Source: Brachynemurus nebulosus
Taxonomy: Eukaryota > Arthropoda > Insecta > Neuroptera > Myrmeleontidae
Direction of reading: 5' to 3'
NCBI GenBank assembly: GCA_035578155.1
Contig: JAPWDM010000005.1
Span: forward strand, 38,216,108-38,280,107
DNA length: 64,000 bases
The notes under the pieces were generated by a model that was not told where the DNA came from, did not search any database, and was given only the letters and a program-made list of their open reading frames with translations. A program made the position numbers and the translations under genes. This document shows, piece after piece, positions 1 to 12,100 of the stretch. Numbering within the stretch: the stretch's first letter is position 1; every line of letters starts with the position of its first letter.

Positions 1-22
1 TTGTTCGAGAGTTATCGTGCGG

Positions 23-70
<48 letters not shown>
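1..70 (+). repeat. R1 repeat, left half of copy A, with (TA)n core
   Basis: The first 25 bases match the flank that precedes the (TA)n core in the R1 copies at 35.4 kb (same strand) and 39.5 kb (opposite strand); the shared core is GAGAGTTATCGTGCGGACA. A pure (TA)n run follows to position 70. The other half of the same R1 copy resumes at 652, so the copy is split by the element at 71-650. The left part of the repeat runs off the window. Confidence 0.75.
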
Positions 71-72
<2 letters not shown>

Positions 73-648
73 GAGAATCTCCTATATTGGTCCACTTTTG
101 CCATTTTTGTTTGCAACAAGGAAACCAATTAAGATAGAGCCATCATTTTTGGTTGTCTAATTAACCAATCTTTATGCTATAAAACGAAAACATTAATTCG
201 TCTCCAGTTGAATTTTAAAAAGACCCTACCATGGGTAAAAAAAAATTATGTCATTTGGTCCAATTTAGGAAACTAGTATCCTAAATTGGACCGATTGGTT
301 CTTAATAACGTTTTTCTACAAAAACCGTTAGCTACATCTAATCCATGTATATATTTTTAAGATTAAGTCGTTATAATAAATTATATATGACATAGATAAA
401 ATATAAATATAAGAAGAAAAAGTTATACCTACCTGTCAAGTGTTTGGTCGAACGATAAGTAATGAAAATTTAACATCGGCTTAACAATTTTTCATAAATT
501 TGAGAGTTTTCAAAGACTGCTTACTTGACAATTACCTAAATTCGTACGAAGAAATAAATTCGAATGTTGTTTAATATTTATATTGTTAGATGGCTCTAAC
601 TGTCTTTTAATTACTTAAAACTGACGTGGTCCAATATAGGAGACTCTC

Positions 649-650
<2 letters not shown>
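71..650. mobile_element. MITE inserted in a (TA)n array
   Basis: The element has terminal inverted repeats: GGGAGAATCTCCTATATTGG at the left end and, at the right end, the reverse complement of the same motif with one change. TA runs lie on both sides, which fits a TA target site as used by Tc1/mariner elements. R1 sequence on the two sides is otherwise continuous, which supports insertion. A 14-bp perfect inverted repeat lies inside (257-270 with 279-292) and resembles the terminal repeat. There is no coding capacity. The superfamily call rests only on the TA flanks, which are uninformative inside a TA array. Confidence 0.65.
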
Positions 651-723
<73 letters not shown>

Positions 724-850
724 TTTTAGTGAATATTGTTTTCGGTTTTTAGGGACCTCAAAACAAATTTCTGTCATAGTCCCGGGCTTAAGTCGCACCA
801 TGACAGTGGGCGTATAGCTGAATTCCATTCTGGGAATTCGCTAAAAAGCA
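651..850 (+). repeat. R1 repeat, right half of copy A
   Basis: A (TA)n run (652-721) is followed by the conserved R1 right flank, with the motifs GGGACCTCAAAACAAATTTC and ATAGCTGAATTCC. It ends in a short inverted repeat (GAATTCC with GGAATTC) followed by GCTAAAA near 845. The same terminal block is found at 35.9 kb and, in reverse complement, at 39.5 and 42.8 kb. The (TA)n run creates spurious Tyr-Ile ORFs on both strands, which are not genes. Confidence 0.75.
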
Positions 851-3576
851 GGAAATCGGGGGATTAGACGCGAGAATACACCGTAGTTTCAAAAGGTGAA
901 ATTCAAAATAGAACTATCATTTCAAGTTTATATTTCAGCAGAATCAGAAGCTGTACCGCGCAGATATAATTCTATTACCGATGATCGAGTCAAATATTAA
1001 CTGTGAAAATTGAGATCCTATGTATGCACCAGATTCCAATGTACGTTTAACCTCGTGGACGTGTGCGATTTATCTCTAACTTTACTTACTTCTTTATGAC
1101 TGCATTCAAAGCAATAGAACTAGAACATTTAAATATGTTCTAAAGTTATACAGACTTACAATCGAAGACATTCTGATCAATTCTTTATGTAGCGGTTAGC
1201 TTATGATGTTTTCGTTTGAAAAATTTAGAAAAAATATATTTCCTATTATTATATTGCTAGTTCAAGGTAAAATCGGAACAGTTATCAAGAGCATACTGAA
1301 AGTAAAACTTGTTTGTATGACCGTGACATTAACCGTAGAAAAAAGTTCAAGTTGCATGTCTGCTATCAAAACGTTTTCCGTTGCTGATGCTTGTAAATTT
1401 TATTACACATTAAATATATTATAAACATTATTCACCAACGTTCTCTATAGCTCAGTTCAATTCGAGTTAAGATTTTATCAAGAGAGCTAGGATTTAGACG
1501 ATGAATAATATTTACTTTACATAGGTACCTATGTAGAAAACATCGAAAATTTTATTGCACGAATTATTTTTGGCATTTTGCCCGTTGAGACATGATGTTA
1601 GCTTGCACGTTGTGGAGCTTACTCCCGCCTCGAGTTGGATAAATACCATTAAAGAGCCCTCCAACACAGGCAGATGCAGTTAATATGCACACTAATAGAC
1701 AGACATAAACCCTTCAAGCCAAGTTACATATAGTACGACATCGACAACACATGTGTATTATAGTATACAGACGTGTTACTGTATGTAAACGAGTGGAGCG
1801 ACGGTGGGGGACGGTGGAATGGTGGGGGTATGGCAGTGGTGGGAGGCGGAATGTAAAGTGAAGTTTATCTCAATCAATAATCCATTAGTTAGTTATCGGT
1901 AATATGTGAATAATTTATAAATGCGTACATAAAATATTGTGCAGGTAAATGACAGGCAGATAAAAATTTTTTTGAGTTACAGAAATTTTAAAATTCCTTT
2001 TACCACCGTATTTTTGAGCTGAAAATTTAGCTCCTAAAGCCACTCTCATGACGCGACTTAAGTTCGGAACTATGACAGGAATTTGTCTTGAGGTGCCTGG
2101 AAACCCAAAACAACATTATCACCAAAAAAAAATAACAGTCCTCAGTAATGGCACAATATATTTTTTCTACTCCTACTATTAAAAGTAACATTTTGTGCAC
2201 GGCTAACTATGTGTAAAAATTAATAATTACCCACATTGTGCGGAAATACAGTGGGAAATTATTTCCCACGCCTTAATATAATAAAAAAGTAGGCTGTTCC
2301 GTTAGTTTAATATATAATATACAGAAATAATACTAAAAATATACATATATGTATGTTGATTATTTATTATTGTTTCCATAGTTTCAAAGCATGCTTTGGC
2401 AAAAATTTGAACATCTTAGCACTGACATTATAAATTTAAAAGATTTTTACTAATTATTTAAATTTTATTTTAATTATTTATGTTAAATTTTACGAAAAAA
2501 AAAAATGTGCTCGTAGAGAAACTATAGTGTAAAATGCGTGGGAAAAGCTTATTTCTCACTTATTGTACAATATACCATTATACATATTAACTTGATGTCG
2601 TTATTTCAAATATCACGCGGGCAAAGTCGCAGGTGAATACTAGTAAACTATAATTTTAATCTGTTTAATATAAATTTTTAATTTCAATTTACAGCTCTAA
2701 TTTGAAAACAAGAAAGCAACACAACAAAAGGTCAGATAATATTGAGCGCTGAATTTTGATACTGTAGATTAAACAATAAATTTTCAGAACTATTATTTCA
2801 TCTGAAAAAATTTTATATTTCAGAAAAAACAAAACGCATACATCATGCTAGTTTTTTAAAGATATTTTGATATTAAATTGAAGAAGTATGAAAACAAACA
2901 AAAAGCGCCGATTAAAAAAAAGACTTTTGTGGAAAATAAATAAATATTTGATTTTCGTCACTAGAGTCAAGTACCACTTAATTATTATACAGTGGAAAAC
3001 TTTTTGTGAAAATTTATTAAAGATATTTTCTGTGTTGTTTACTTTCTTAAATATTATAATCAAGAGGTTCTTATGGAAATTAATCAAAATACCTACTTGT
3101 GAAAATTATACAATAAATATAATTTTTTTTTTCAAAATGTTTATATTAACTTCGTAGTTGCTTCAATAACCAAACTGGAAAATATGAAATTAAATCATTA
3201 GGTTACTTACATTATTTTTGAAAAAGAAAACCTATAACTATCACAGAAAAAAACCCTTTTATGGGTTTTTCTTCTGAAACAGATCTATAACAAATGGATG
3301 AAAATAATTAAATTTATTTTCATAAAAGCGTAATGGAAATCATTTTATTAAAATTGATATTTTAATATTATATTCCGTAGGTCAATATATATATTTAAGG
3401 TTGTCGTTCAATTTATCCCTATTTAAACCACGAAAATAAATATGTAATCGGTGTAGACAGAATTTGTTATATCGTACCCGGTGATCAAAAAATGATTTTA
3501 TTCAAATTAGAGAAAAATCCAAATAATTTGGTACATAGGCAAATTGAATTATATAATTCATTTTATTTATTTATAC
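851..3576. other. A/T-rich sequence without a recognised gene
   Basis: No ORF here has recognisable protein features or a usable splice context. The only feature I can name is a degenerate R1 end fragment at about 2015-2125. The G-rich patch at 1798-1858 is low-complexity GGTGG/GGGGG sequence. Confidence 0.6.
2015..2125 (-). repeat. R1 repeat fragment
   Basis: The stretch matches the reverse complement of the R1 right flank: TCATGACGCGACTTAAG, then AACTATGACAGGAATTTGTC, then a 'gaggtgcctgg' block. It lacks the (TA)n core and the left flank, so it is a truncated and diverged copy. Confidence 0.6.

Positions 3577-3621
<45 letters not shown>
3577..3621. repeat. (ATT)n microsatellite
   Basis: About 15 uninterrupted ATT units are followed by a poly-T run. 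A similar, shorter (ATT)n tract lies at about 27110-27145. Confidence 0.9.
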
Positions 3622-3622
<1 letters not shown>

Positions 3623-3809
3623 TTTTTTTTTTTTATTATAATAAGAATTGTACAGAATTTTGATAAGAATTGAATGTAAAATGTTGAAACGGCAAAAATT
3701 TTAATAGGTATAAAGAAATTAGCATTATGAATAAAATTTTTTATCGTTATTGACCTGGCCTTTACATAAGGTATTAAAACTATTCATTAAGAATTTTTCA
3801 GTAGATTAA

Positions 3810-4110
3810 CCGGCGTCGGACGGCAAGACAGACGCCGGACGGAATGTCGGACTGCATGTCGGACGGTTACCCCAACAGAATGACGGACGGAGAGACGGAC
3901 TCCGGACAGAATGTCGGACGGAGAGACGGACGCCGGACGGCATGTCGGACGGCGAGACGGACGCCGGACGGAATGTCGGACGGTTAGCCGGGCGGCATTC
4001 CGTCCTGCGTCCGACTTAACGCGCGGCTAGCCGTCCGACATTCCGTCCGGCGTCCATCTTGCCGTCCGACATTCTGTCCGGCTAGCCGCGTGGCAAGACG
4101 GACACCGGAC
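3810..4110. repeat. CpG-rich inverted/tandem repeat island flanked by TTAA
   Basis: About 300 bp of sharply G/C-rich sequence sits in A/T-rich surroundings. It is built from variants of a unit of roughly 31-37 bp containing GGACGGAATGTCGGACGG and AGACGGACGCC. The left part runs in one orientation and the right part (from about 4000) in the reverse complement, so the block can fold on itself. The tetranucleotide TTAA lies on both sides (3806-3809 and 4111-4114), and the ends read CCGGCGTC and, reversed, GTCCGGTGTC. A TTAA-targeting non-autonomous element is possible but unproven. The ORF crossing it is a by-product of the repeats. Confidence 0.75.
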
Positions 4111-4114
4111 TTAA

Positions 4115-4666
4115 AGAACAAACAGAAAGTTCTTTGTTCAGTACAAATAACAGTGTTTTCAGTAATAGTGGTCACAAGTACAGTCTCACCTCTAATTACG
4201 AATAATCTTACAAAACCTTTCTACTATTTGATTCAGATTGGTTTAAATAAAGAAATATTCTTTTAAACACATTGTACCAATGAATATTGAAAGGGTATCA
4301 ATATAATTATTATAAAATTTATCCAGAAAATTTACATACAACCACTACATTGTTACATCCTCCTTACTGATATCAAATATTTGATAATATTTGTAGTTTT
4401 AAGGTTAACGGTACAACATGTAAATTGTGCGTTTGGTTGGTACCCATTTGTTGGTGCCATACGTATTTTCCCATTGAACCATATTTAAATATAATAAATA
4501 ATGTATAACGGAGGGATAGCTTGGGGTGCGAGTTGAAAATTCAATTATACGATGTTACGTTTACGCGGAAAACTGATACTTTTTGATAAAACATTTTTAA
4601 AAAATGGAACGATGCATAAAAAAAGTGTAAATGGAAATGTAATTTTGGAAATTATAGCTTCAAATT
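4115..4666. other. No recognised feature
   Basis: A/T-rich sequence between the CpG-rich island and the exon-like ORF. I see no gene, repeat unit or clear polyadenylation signal for the ORF to its right. Confidence 0.5.
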
Positions 4667-4982
4667 TCATCTAGGATAATAAATTTGTTTTTCCGTGTCC
4701 TTTCCTATATGAATCAATACTGATTGTCCTGTGTATTGGTCGATAGCAGTTTTTACTTCGAAGGATTTAATAAACTTTGATGATAGAAAGTTTGACTGTG
4801 GTTTTGTGTTTGTTAAAAAACACATTTGAGAGCTGATAAAACTTGTGTTGTATCCCTGAGTTAAAAGTAATTCAGCGGGTAAGCTGTTATCGGATTGGAA
4901 ATTTTGTACCTCACGTAGTAATGAAAGGTTTGACAACAGCAAAATACACACGCCGGCAGAATTAGCGGAACATACAAAATAT
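4667..4982 (-). CDS. Possible terminal exon of an unrecognised protein
   Basis: A minus-strand reading frame of about 104 codons is open from a pyrimidine-rich acceptor ending in ATTTTTACAG (AG at 4984-4983) to a TGA at 4669-4667. The peptide is of balanced composition, unlike the Lys/Asn/Ile-rich chance ORFs of this window. It contains SANSAGVCILLLSNLSLLRE, then PAELLLTQGYNTSFISSQMC, and ends AIDQYTGQSVLIHIGKDTEK followed by QIYYPR. I do not recognise the family, and no upstream exon is evident. A fragment of Tc1 transposase lies just upstream on the same strand, so a transposon-derived or decayed frame is an alternative. Confidence 0.35.
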
Positions 4983-5153
4983 CTGTAAAAATCAAACAAA
5001 CCATTTAATTTCAAGAAAATATTAATCTTATTTAATTATTCACTTAAAATTACATGTTCACAAGTCGATATACCTTTATTTTCGGTAACGAAACAAGTAA
5101 CCATATAAAATGGCAAATTTTTGGAATCTTATGTCGTCTAAGAATAATTTAAG

Positions 5154-5340
5154 TTAAAGATTATTTAACAAAGAGAAAATGAAACACAGCGTTTTAATCC
5201 CGCCTGGTTCCTCTCGTGCTCTTATCAAAGCTTCCATTCGTTTTTCTATACTCAGCATAATGTTATCTATAGTTTCCTGGGACAGTCTTTGCCATTCTTC
5301 AATTACGACAGTTTGAAGCTCGACCACATTGAGAATAAGA
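5154..5340 (-). pseudogene. Tc1-type transposase, C-terminal fragment
   Basis: The minus-strand frame reads ELQTVVIEEWQRLSQETIDN followed by SIEKRMEALIRAREE. This is the characteristic C-terminus of Tc1-like DDE transposases, with the conserved EEW, the I-D-N helix, the basic S-x-x-x-R-x-EA block and the terminal IRAR. The DNA-binding and catalytic parts, including the D,D34E residues, are absent upstream, so it is a dead fragment. Roughly the last 50 residues of a protein of about 340 remain. No inverted terminal repeats were identified. Confidence 0.75.
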
Positions 5341-5348
5341 AACGGCAT

Positions 5349-6614
5349 TTGAATTCGAAAGTGACAGACCTCTTAAAAAGAACTGCATCAATAATAAATA
5401 AAAACAATTCTATGGAAAGTCAATTGGTTCGTTACTTCAATATTATTTTAAGTAAAAATGAAAAAAAAAACCGCCAACTTTGTTTAATAAATAGGTTTTT
5501 ATATTTTTTTTATGTCCCGCTAATTATGCCGGTGTGTGTATAACAATATCAAGACTAATTTTGATATTTCAGAACAAAGTAAGTTAGTGAAAAATTGAGT
5601 GTCAGAACTAAAACAAATTTACGTGTTTGAAATCCTGTTTCAAACGTACGGAATCAAACTGTTGTGTATGCCGATGAGAATAATTGTGCCCCCTAGATGC
5701 GCATTCAATACATTGACGTATTTAAGTTATCAGTGTTGATGTAGAGTGACATAAAACACTTATTCTTGAATTGTGTGATATGAATTTCGCATCTAAATTA
5801 TACGAAGAATTTATTTTGACATCTGGCAGCAAAAAAGATACTAATTTTAGTGTGTACCTAGCTAAATTATTAAATAAAAATACTTTAAAATAAAAAGCAA
5901 ATAATTTTTTTTGTTATATTATGGATGTTATAAAATTATCTTAACGTTGTAAAAATAAGAATAGGGCTTATTGTGCTGTAATTGGTGATGGGAGTAAATC
6001 ACAAGAAAATTTAAAAATTAATTTAGCTTTTTGTCAACTTTTACGTTTAGCACTTGAAAAACGAACATGTTGCTAGGGAGTAGAACAGGCTTATATTGTT
6101 TGAAGACGTTTTCTTGTAAATTTTTTTATTGGCATTTTTTGTTATTACAAAAAAGGCACCTAGGCCATCCTGTTTTCTAAAAAAAAAAAATAAAAAATAA
6201 AAAGTGGACTATATCGTAAATCTACTGTACTTTCATTTTCTCATCGAAGTATCTTATCAGAAAATTACGTTAATGTACTGTTTCAATGTATTTAAACATA
6301 ATTTTCAGCGTAATGGTAGCAACTACTACTAATGAGATTTACTAAACCCGTGTAAACGAGACGGTAGGTGTAAAATTATTCTTTTTAAATCTATACAACA
6401 ATATTAATGGAATATCAATGTTAAAAAATCAACATATTTCTGACATACACAGTAAATTTTTCACGTACCTAAATGGAAATTATATATTTTAAGAATAGTA
6501 TACCTATATAGTGGTTGACAAGTGAGATAAGTTTATTCGATTTGTGAAAGAAAGAAAGTGACAAAAATGTTATAAAATCTCGTATATAAAATATTTTTAA
6601 CAAAAAATTATGAT
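5349..6614. other. No recognised gene
   Basis: A/T-rich sequence with homopolymer runs. Both strands carry only short, compositionally biased ORFs. Confidence 0.5.
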
Positions 6615-6616
6615 TA

Positions 6617-6993
6617 AGGCTGTATACACAATCAATGAAATAAGGAATTAAGATTTAAGAAATAAGATTTAAGATTTAAGGAGTATGCCATCTAGTGACA
6701 TTGAATGGAACTTAAACGTAACTGGTCATAGATATAAATATGTAGGTATTTTTTTACGTCAAAATTCGTGATTTTTTGCACTAAGTGACAAAATAGTCAT
6801 CACGAACGTTACTTTTTTATGAATTCTGATGTGCAAAAATACCTAAATACATTTACTTATAAGCAGTTAAGTTAACAGTTTCACTCAACGACACTAGATG
6901 GCATACTCTTTAAATCGTAAATCTTATTTCTTAAATCTTAAATCTTATTTCTTAAATCTTAATCCCATATTTCATTGATTGTGTATACAGCCT
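6617..6993. mobile_element. Tc1/mariner-type MITE, 377 bp
   Basis: Long terminal inverted repeats begin AGGCTGTATACACAATCAAT at the left and end in the reverse complement at the right. TA dinucleotides lie immediately outside (6615-6616 and 6994-6995). The inverted repeat continues inward through AAGATTTAAG tracts and the block GAGTATGCCATCTAGTG, which is mirrored as CACTAGATGGCATACTC. There is no coding sequence. The TA duplication and long palindromic arms fit a Stowaway-like MITE. Confidence 0.8.
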
Positions 6994-6995
6994 TA

Positions 6996-9037
6996 TATTA
7001 AAAGGCTTTTAAAGACCGTGTAAACTACAGTGGAAAAATAAATTTGACATAAGTATTTCAAATAAATATCTATCTTCAGTTTTATTTGACATTTAAATGA
7101 TGTATAAATAAAATACATAAGTAAATATGTAATTGCCTGAAAGTCTCAGATATGTGTATGGGTGGATATTTTAAAATGTTTATTTGCACACAAATATCCC
7201 TTTTCATGAAATTTTAAAATATTTATTTTCTGGAAACTGTCTAGGTGAAATGATTACCATCCCACATGCTTGACCTAATGGAAATGCCCACATTAAAAAT
7301 ACTCCTATCGCAGCATCCTACATAACCTAGCGAATTTTCCAGAACTTAATTTGAAGTGAGCAATCTCCTGTCACATAGAACAGGTATTTACATAAAGTAT
7401 ATTTAAATTTAAAAAATAAACTTTAAAAACTACAAAACTTATTATTATATAATAACTTCTATATATAACAGAATAAGGGAGAATTTTGCGAAGAGTGCAT
7501 AGCTAAAATTTTAAACTAATAAAAAATTTTAATCTCGAAATTTCAGTCTCAAAATCTTACCGCACCACGGGCTGTAATAGTGGAACTTTCCTTAAAGAAA
7601 TTCTCTAAAAGAGAATCGAAATAAAAAAAAATTTTCTATGTGTATCCACTGAATTATAAAACATATCCATGGTTTAATGTTTTTCCCTGCGGTGGACAAA
7701 TTTTCTTACTTTTTTATGTGGTCCCAATCCACCGCATAAAAAGAGAATAAGCTGTATATCACAAAAAGTTTCTGAGACTTGCTGTGAGTAAATACACGAA
7801 ACAGGATCCCTTTCATGTAAATGCGTAAACGACTATACGTCAGAAGCATAATAAAGCAAAGCTGTAAAATAATAGCAGTATTGAGACTGTATACACGAAA
7901 ACTTTTCAATCTTCATTTTCAGTTGATTGCCTAACAAAAACTGGCTACTTTTTTACATGTGGGTATATTTGCGCGAAATATTCAGTTAAAGTTTCATATT
8001 ACATTATAACGATAGAGTATTATTATATTCTAAAACTTTTTAACATAATTTTTGCTATAAGTTTACACTAGTAAAGTAACAGAATAAGCTTCATAATTTG
8101 AGAGACGAAAAGGGTGATGAATTTTATGTGTGTATGTGACACGGGCAAAATAAAACTTTCTCATTATAGTAATCCTGATGAAAAGTTTTTGAATATAATT
8201 TTCTCCAACAAAAAGAAAATTAGGAGGTATTGTTCAATGGAAATTAGTTGAGTAATGTTTGAAATCCGTTTGGTAAGTAATTATAAAAAAAAAAATTAGG
8301 ACTGAAAAAAAGTATAAAGTGCAGGTTAACCACCTCTGTGAGGACAGATGTCATGACTGCATACGGATTTCATTGCTACAACTACAAAATAGAAGAAAAA
8401 ATGGACGTATGTAAGTTTATTTCCCTTAGTAGCAAAAAGAGTGTGGAAATTTTCCTATTTGAACTCGTCCAAGAACAATCGATCATTTCTTTAGTGGTAG
8501 AAGTGGTCCCGTTCTACGGATTCAAAACCGTAACGTTCCATTCCAGCCACAGAATAACTAGAAGCAGCCTACATATCGTTCGTAAGTTGCAATAAGTTGC
8601 AATTTACACCGCTACTGATTTAGTCTGCTATTGTTCATGATCAGGTTCACGTCGTAACGAGTATCATTGTTTCTTTAATCAATTTGTGAAATTTAAACAG
8701 AAAAAAATATGAAGTGTGTCGTACTTAAGAGTAAAAATATTATTGAACAAAAAAACTCTCAAAATAAAGGGATATCTTTCTTAAAATAAATAAATTTATT
8801 TTTAATTGTTGATTGTTTATGACAATTGGCTGGCCATGATAGTATATGCTATATATATGCAAGCTGCGCACCATATTAAACTAATACATTCGCATGTTTG
8901 TCTTCATACATGATGTGTTTTGTTTGTATGTATGTATCATGATCGCTTGGAAGGGGTAACGGTGCCACGTTATTCTCCGGCAGCTAGCACAGTAGGTAGA
9001 GATAGAAATGTTACTTCTTGTTAGTCTGTGATCCCAT
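6996..9037. other. No recognised gene; one repeat-end fragment
   Basis: The only identifiable item is a fragment of one R1 end at about 7301-7346 (CGCAGCATCCTACATAAC followed by TAGCGAATTTTC). The remainder is A/T-rich. Its short ORFs, including an 85-codon one at 8338-8595, show no domain features I recognise. Confidence 0.5.
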
Positions 9038-9199
9038 CACGGAGAGAAAATTCCTATAAAAATTACTGTGCTCATACTACAATCGACATGTAACAGGCGA
9101 ACATATCCAATTTTTGTACGGTAAAATTGGATATGTTCGCCTGTTACACGTCGATTGTAGTATGAGCACAGTAATTTTTATAGGAATTTTCTCTCCGTG
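9038..9199. repeat. Near-perfect 162-bp palindrome
   Basis: Two arms of about 77 bp are reverse complements with a single mismatch that I can see (GACATGTAAC in the left arm against GACGTGTAAC in the reversed right arm). A short unpaired centre lies around 9116-9123. The outer ends read CACGGAGAGAAAATTCC. A transcript would form one long hairpin. It is probably a palindromic MITE, but I see no clear target duplication. Confidence 0.9.
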
Positions 9200-12100
9200 C
9201 AGCATTCTACTTCCGAAACCGTCGAGACTTTCACATTAAAAATTAAATCTTTCACTCAAAAAATACCTTTTACGTTTTTAATGGCAAATTATGTATGATA
9301 TGATAACGGTTCACCGTAACTTGATCATTAGTTTCATACTAGAATCATCAAACAAAAATTAATTAAAATTTTAATTATGTTGAAAAAAATTAAAATTTAT
9401 AATTAATATTTACTCGTATACATATAATATGATATTGATACGGAAAAACCAATTTTTTTTTAACACACTCAATACTGTTATACCTATATCTACCTAGTGA
9501 TTGTAATGTAGTTTAATTTGATATATAAAATATGGATGACATTTACCGTACGATACATTGTATTTGTTATTTATTTTATGTACGTTGTATGTACAGTCTA
9601 CCTATTCTGTACATGACTATTACATTTACCACCGTACGTACAGCTCTATTGATTATTATGTCAACTGACTGAATAGACGTATTTATTTTTTGTATTATAT
9701 AAAAATTATATTATTTATAAATAAGGACACACATATGTGTATACAGCGATTATCAACGAACAGAATACACAGAAATTTAATGAGGAAAATAATATCCAAT
9801 CAGATCATATTATAAAACTCCTTAAGGAGGCGGGAGATTCTAGAAACCCCATATGAAAACTACTATAAGGGAAGGTCACCCAAAGCGGGTATGCCTCCTA
9901 AAGCGAGTTGCCGCTTATACACCAATGTATCAAATACTAGGCTAACAGAACACCAACTAATTTCAATATCTTCCACTTAAGCATCAAAGTCACTTAGCGT
10001 TTTAGTTGGTTTTGATAAAAATTTGGACGGTAGCTATCTTGTGATTAGTCGAAAACTTTTATAGTAGTAGTCTTTTTAATATTGCGATATTATTTGATCA
10101 TCATATCACTTCAAAACGAGAAAACCATAGATATGTAGGTATTATAGCTTTGATTTCGGAGTTATTCTTTGTTAACAAAAGTATGTGCTTTTGGGAAAAG
10201 AGGGTAGGTATTTAATTTATCCAGATCCAAATGTATATTTAGTTCTTTGCATGCTTGACTAGTAAATCAATAAAAATACAATATTTTCTATATTAAACAT
10301 AAATCTCGTACAAAAATTTCTTAATTAACATTTTTTTCTTTTCACTATAAAACATTTTCTATATATCCAATCCGATGATAATCCTTGTATTTGTACAGTA
10401 CGCATATGTTTGAAAATAGCGTATAATGAAAATGAAAAATAAATAGAATGAAATAAAAGTGACACGTACGTCGTGCCAACCAGTGCGAAACGAGCGATTG
10501 GAATGTAGAGAGCGTGTGACAGTTACGTTATTATTCGTTATGATGATGATAAATTACTATACTGTGCTACAGACATCCAAATTTTTTGCTATTTTTAATT
10601 TTCCTTCAACGGGTATGTGGCACCTTAAGTTTTGAAATAGTTTTGTAATCATTAGATACGATAAAGAAAGAATAAAGAAGAATTATCTATCGGATGGATT
10701 AGCACTGAAGTGAAAATACTTGTGAAAGATGGAAAATATTTTTCAAGAGTTTTTCCTATATAAATAAGCTCCTTTATAATTTCCCTATTGAATTTACATT
10801 TGATACATGTTGTTTCATTACGTCACAGTAACAAGTATTTCTTACACGTGAATAAACACAGAATTCAATAAAGTATAAAAATAAATAGCTATTGATACAC
10901 AATCTAGCCCCTGCTCTTACCCCCACTTTTTTCTTCTAATCCCACATTCTATGTCTTTCGGTCTAGTATGTAAGTGACTAGTTTAATGTTCAGTATTTGT
11001 CAGGTTGTACTGGGAAATCTTCTAGATGCAAAAGTATAAAATGGTGTTTGATTACGTTCGAAACATTATTTGTATACTATCGTAATCAGACAAATAAGCG
11101 TGATTCCTAAGGGGCTTTCTAGTTCTTTTATCAATCAATAGTCGAAAGGAGATTAAAATGTGTTTCATAAGGTAATTTTTAACTAACAAGGAACTTTATT
11201 CATCTGCAACTTTCAAAAAAATTTAAGACTTCATTAGGTTGTAACATACCTATATATTCTATTAAAATTAATCATGAGCCATAGTCAATTCGTGCCTCTA
11301 AAAGGGAAATTTGCATTTTAACGCAACCTAAGGTTTTATAATTTTTTAATGTAATAGACAAGTTGGCGCGTTCCAAATGTTAGTTTTATTTAGCTTATTT
11401 TAAGAAAAAATTAATAAGAATATAATCTCAAATATATGAATTTCGTCAAGAGCAAGTTGATATGCAAAGCGTTTTACCTCACTTGCAATATGTACACTCA
11501 AGATATTCTCGTTCTAATTAAAAAAGGGTGGTGAACGCCAAATCTATTTCAGGTTCTGGAAGGAAAACTAGTTTACATCCTAACTTTTTTTAAGACCACT
11601 CCTGTTGATTTAAAATTACTATTAGTCAAATAATCTAAAAGGCACATTATTCTCTTCGAGCTAGTTTTCACAATTTGGATTATCGGGTGACATCAGTTAT
11701 TCAGCCTTCCCAACAAAATACAACAAAATGCTTGATTGAAACGTCTCAAGTCTATTGAAATGCCTATCACAAATTTTAGCTAAATATACCACCTTTGGGT
11801 TAGATTATACTACCAATATAAATCGTACACATTTCGAACGAGAACCCAAACGAGAAATCAAAGCCATATTAAAAAATTTTAGCTTTTCAAATCAAACAAT
11901 CCTTGACGTTAACATAGACACAATTCTTTCATTAACATGACTAATTAAACTGATAAAATAAAACAAGTTTTTTCTAATTAAAAATTTTAATCTAACAATT
12001 AAAAGTAAATGATGGAGAGTCGAAGAAAAACTCTTCAAAAACTTTATTCAATTATGCGAATCGATGAGATTAAATACGAAAAAAAAAAAAATACATAAAT

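Noticed and set aside
607..828. Long Tyr-Ile repeat proteins here and at about 35.7, 39.6, 42.9, 44.1, 44.4, 46.1, 48.9, 49.2, 51.9 and 53.0 kb
   Set aside because: They are translations of (TA)n microsatellites, open in several frames on both strands, and are not genes.
3984..4175. 63-codon Arg-rich ORF over the CpG-rich island
   Set aside because: It follows the inverted tandem repeat and has no independent coding evidence.
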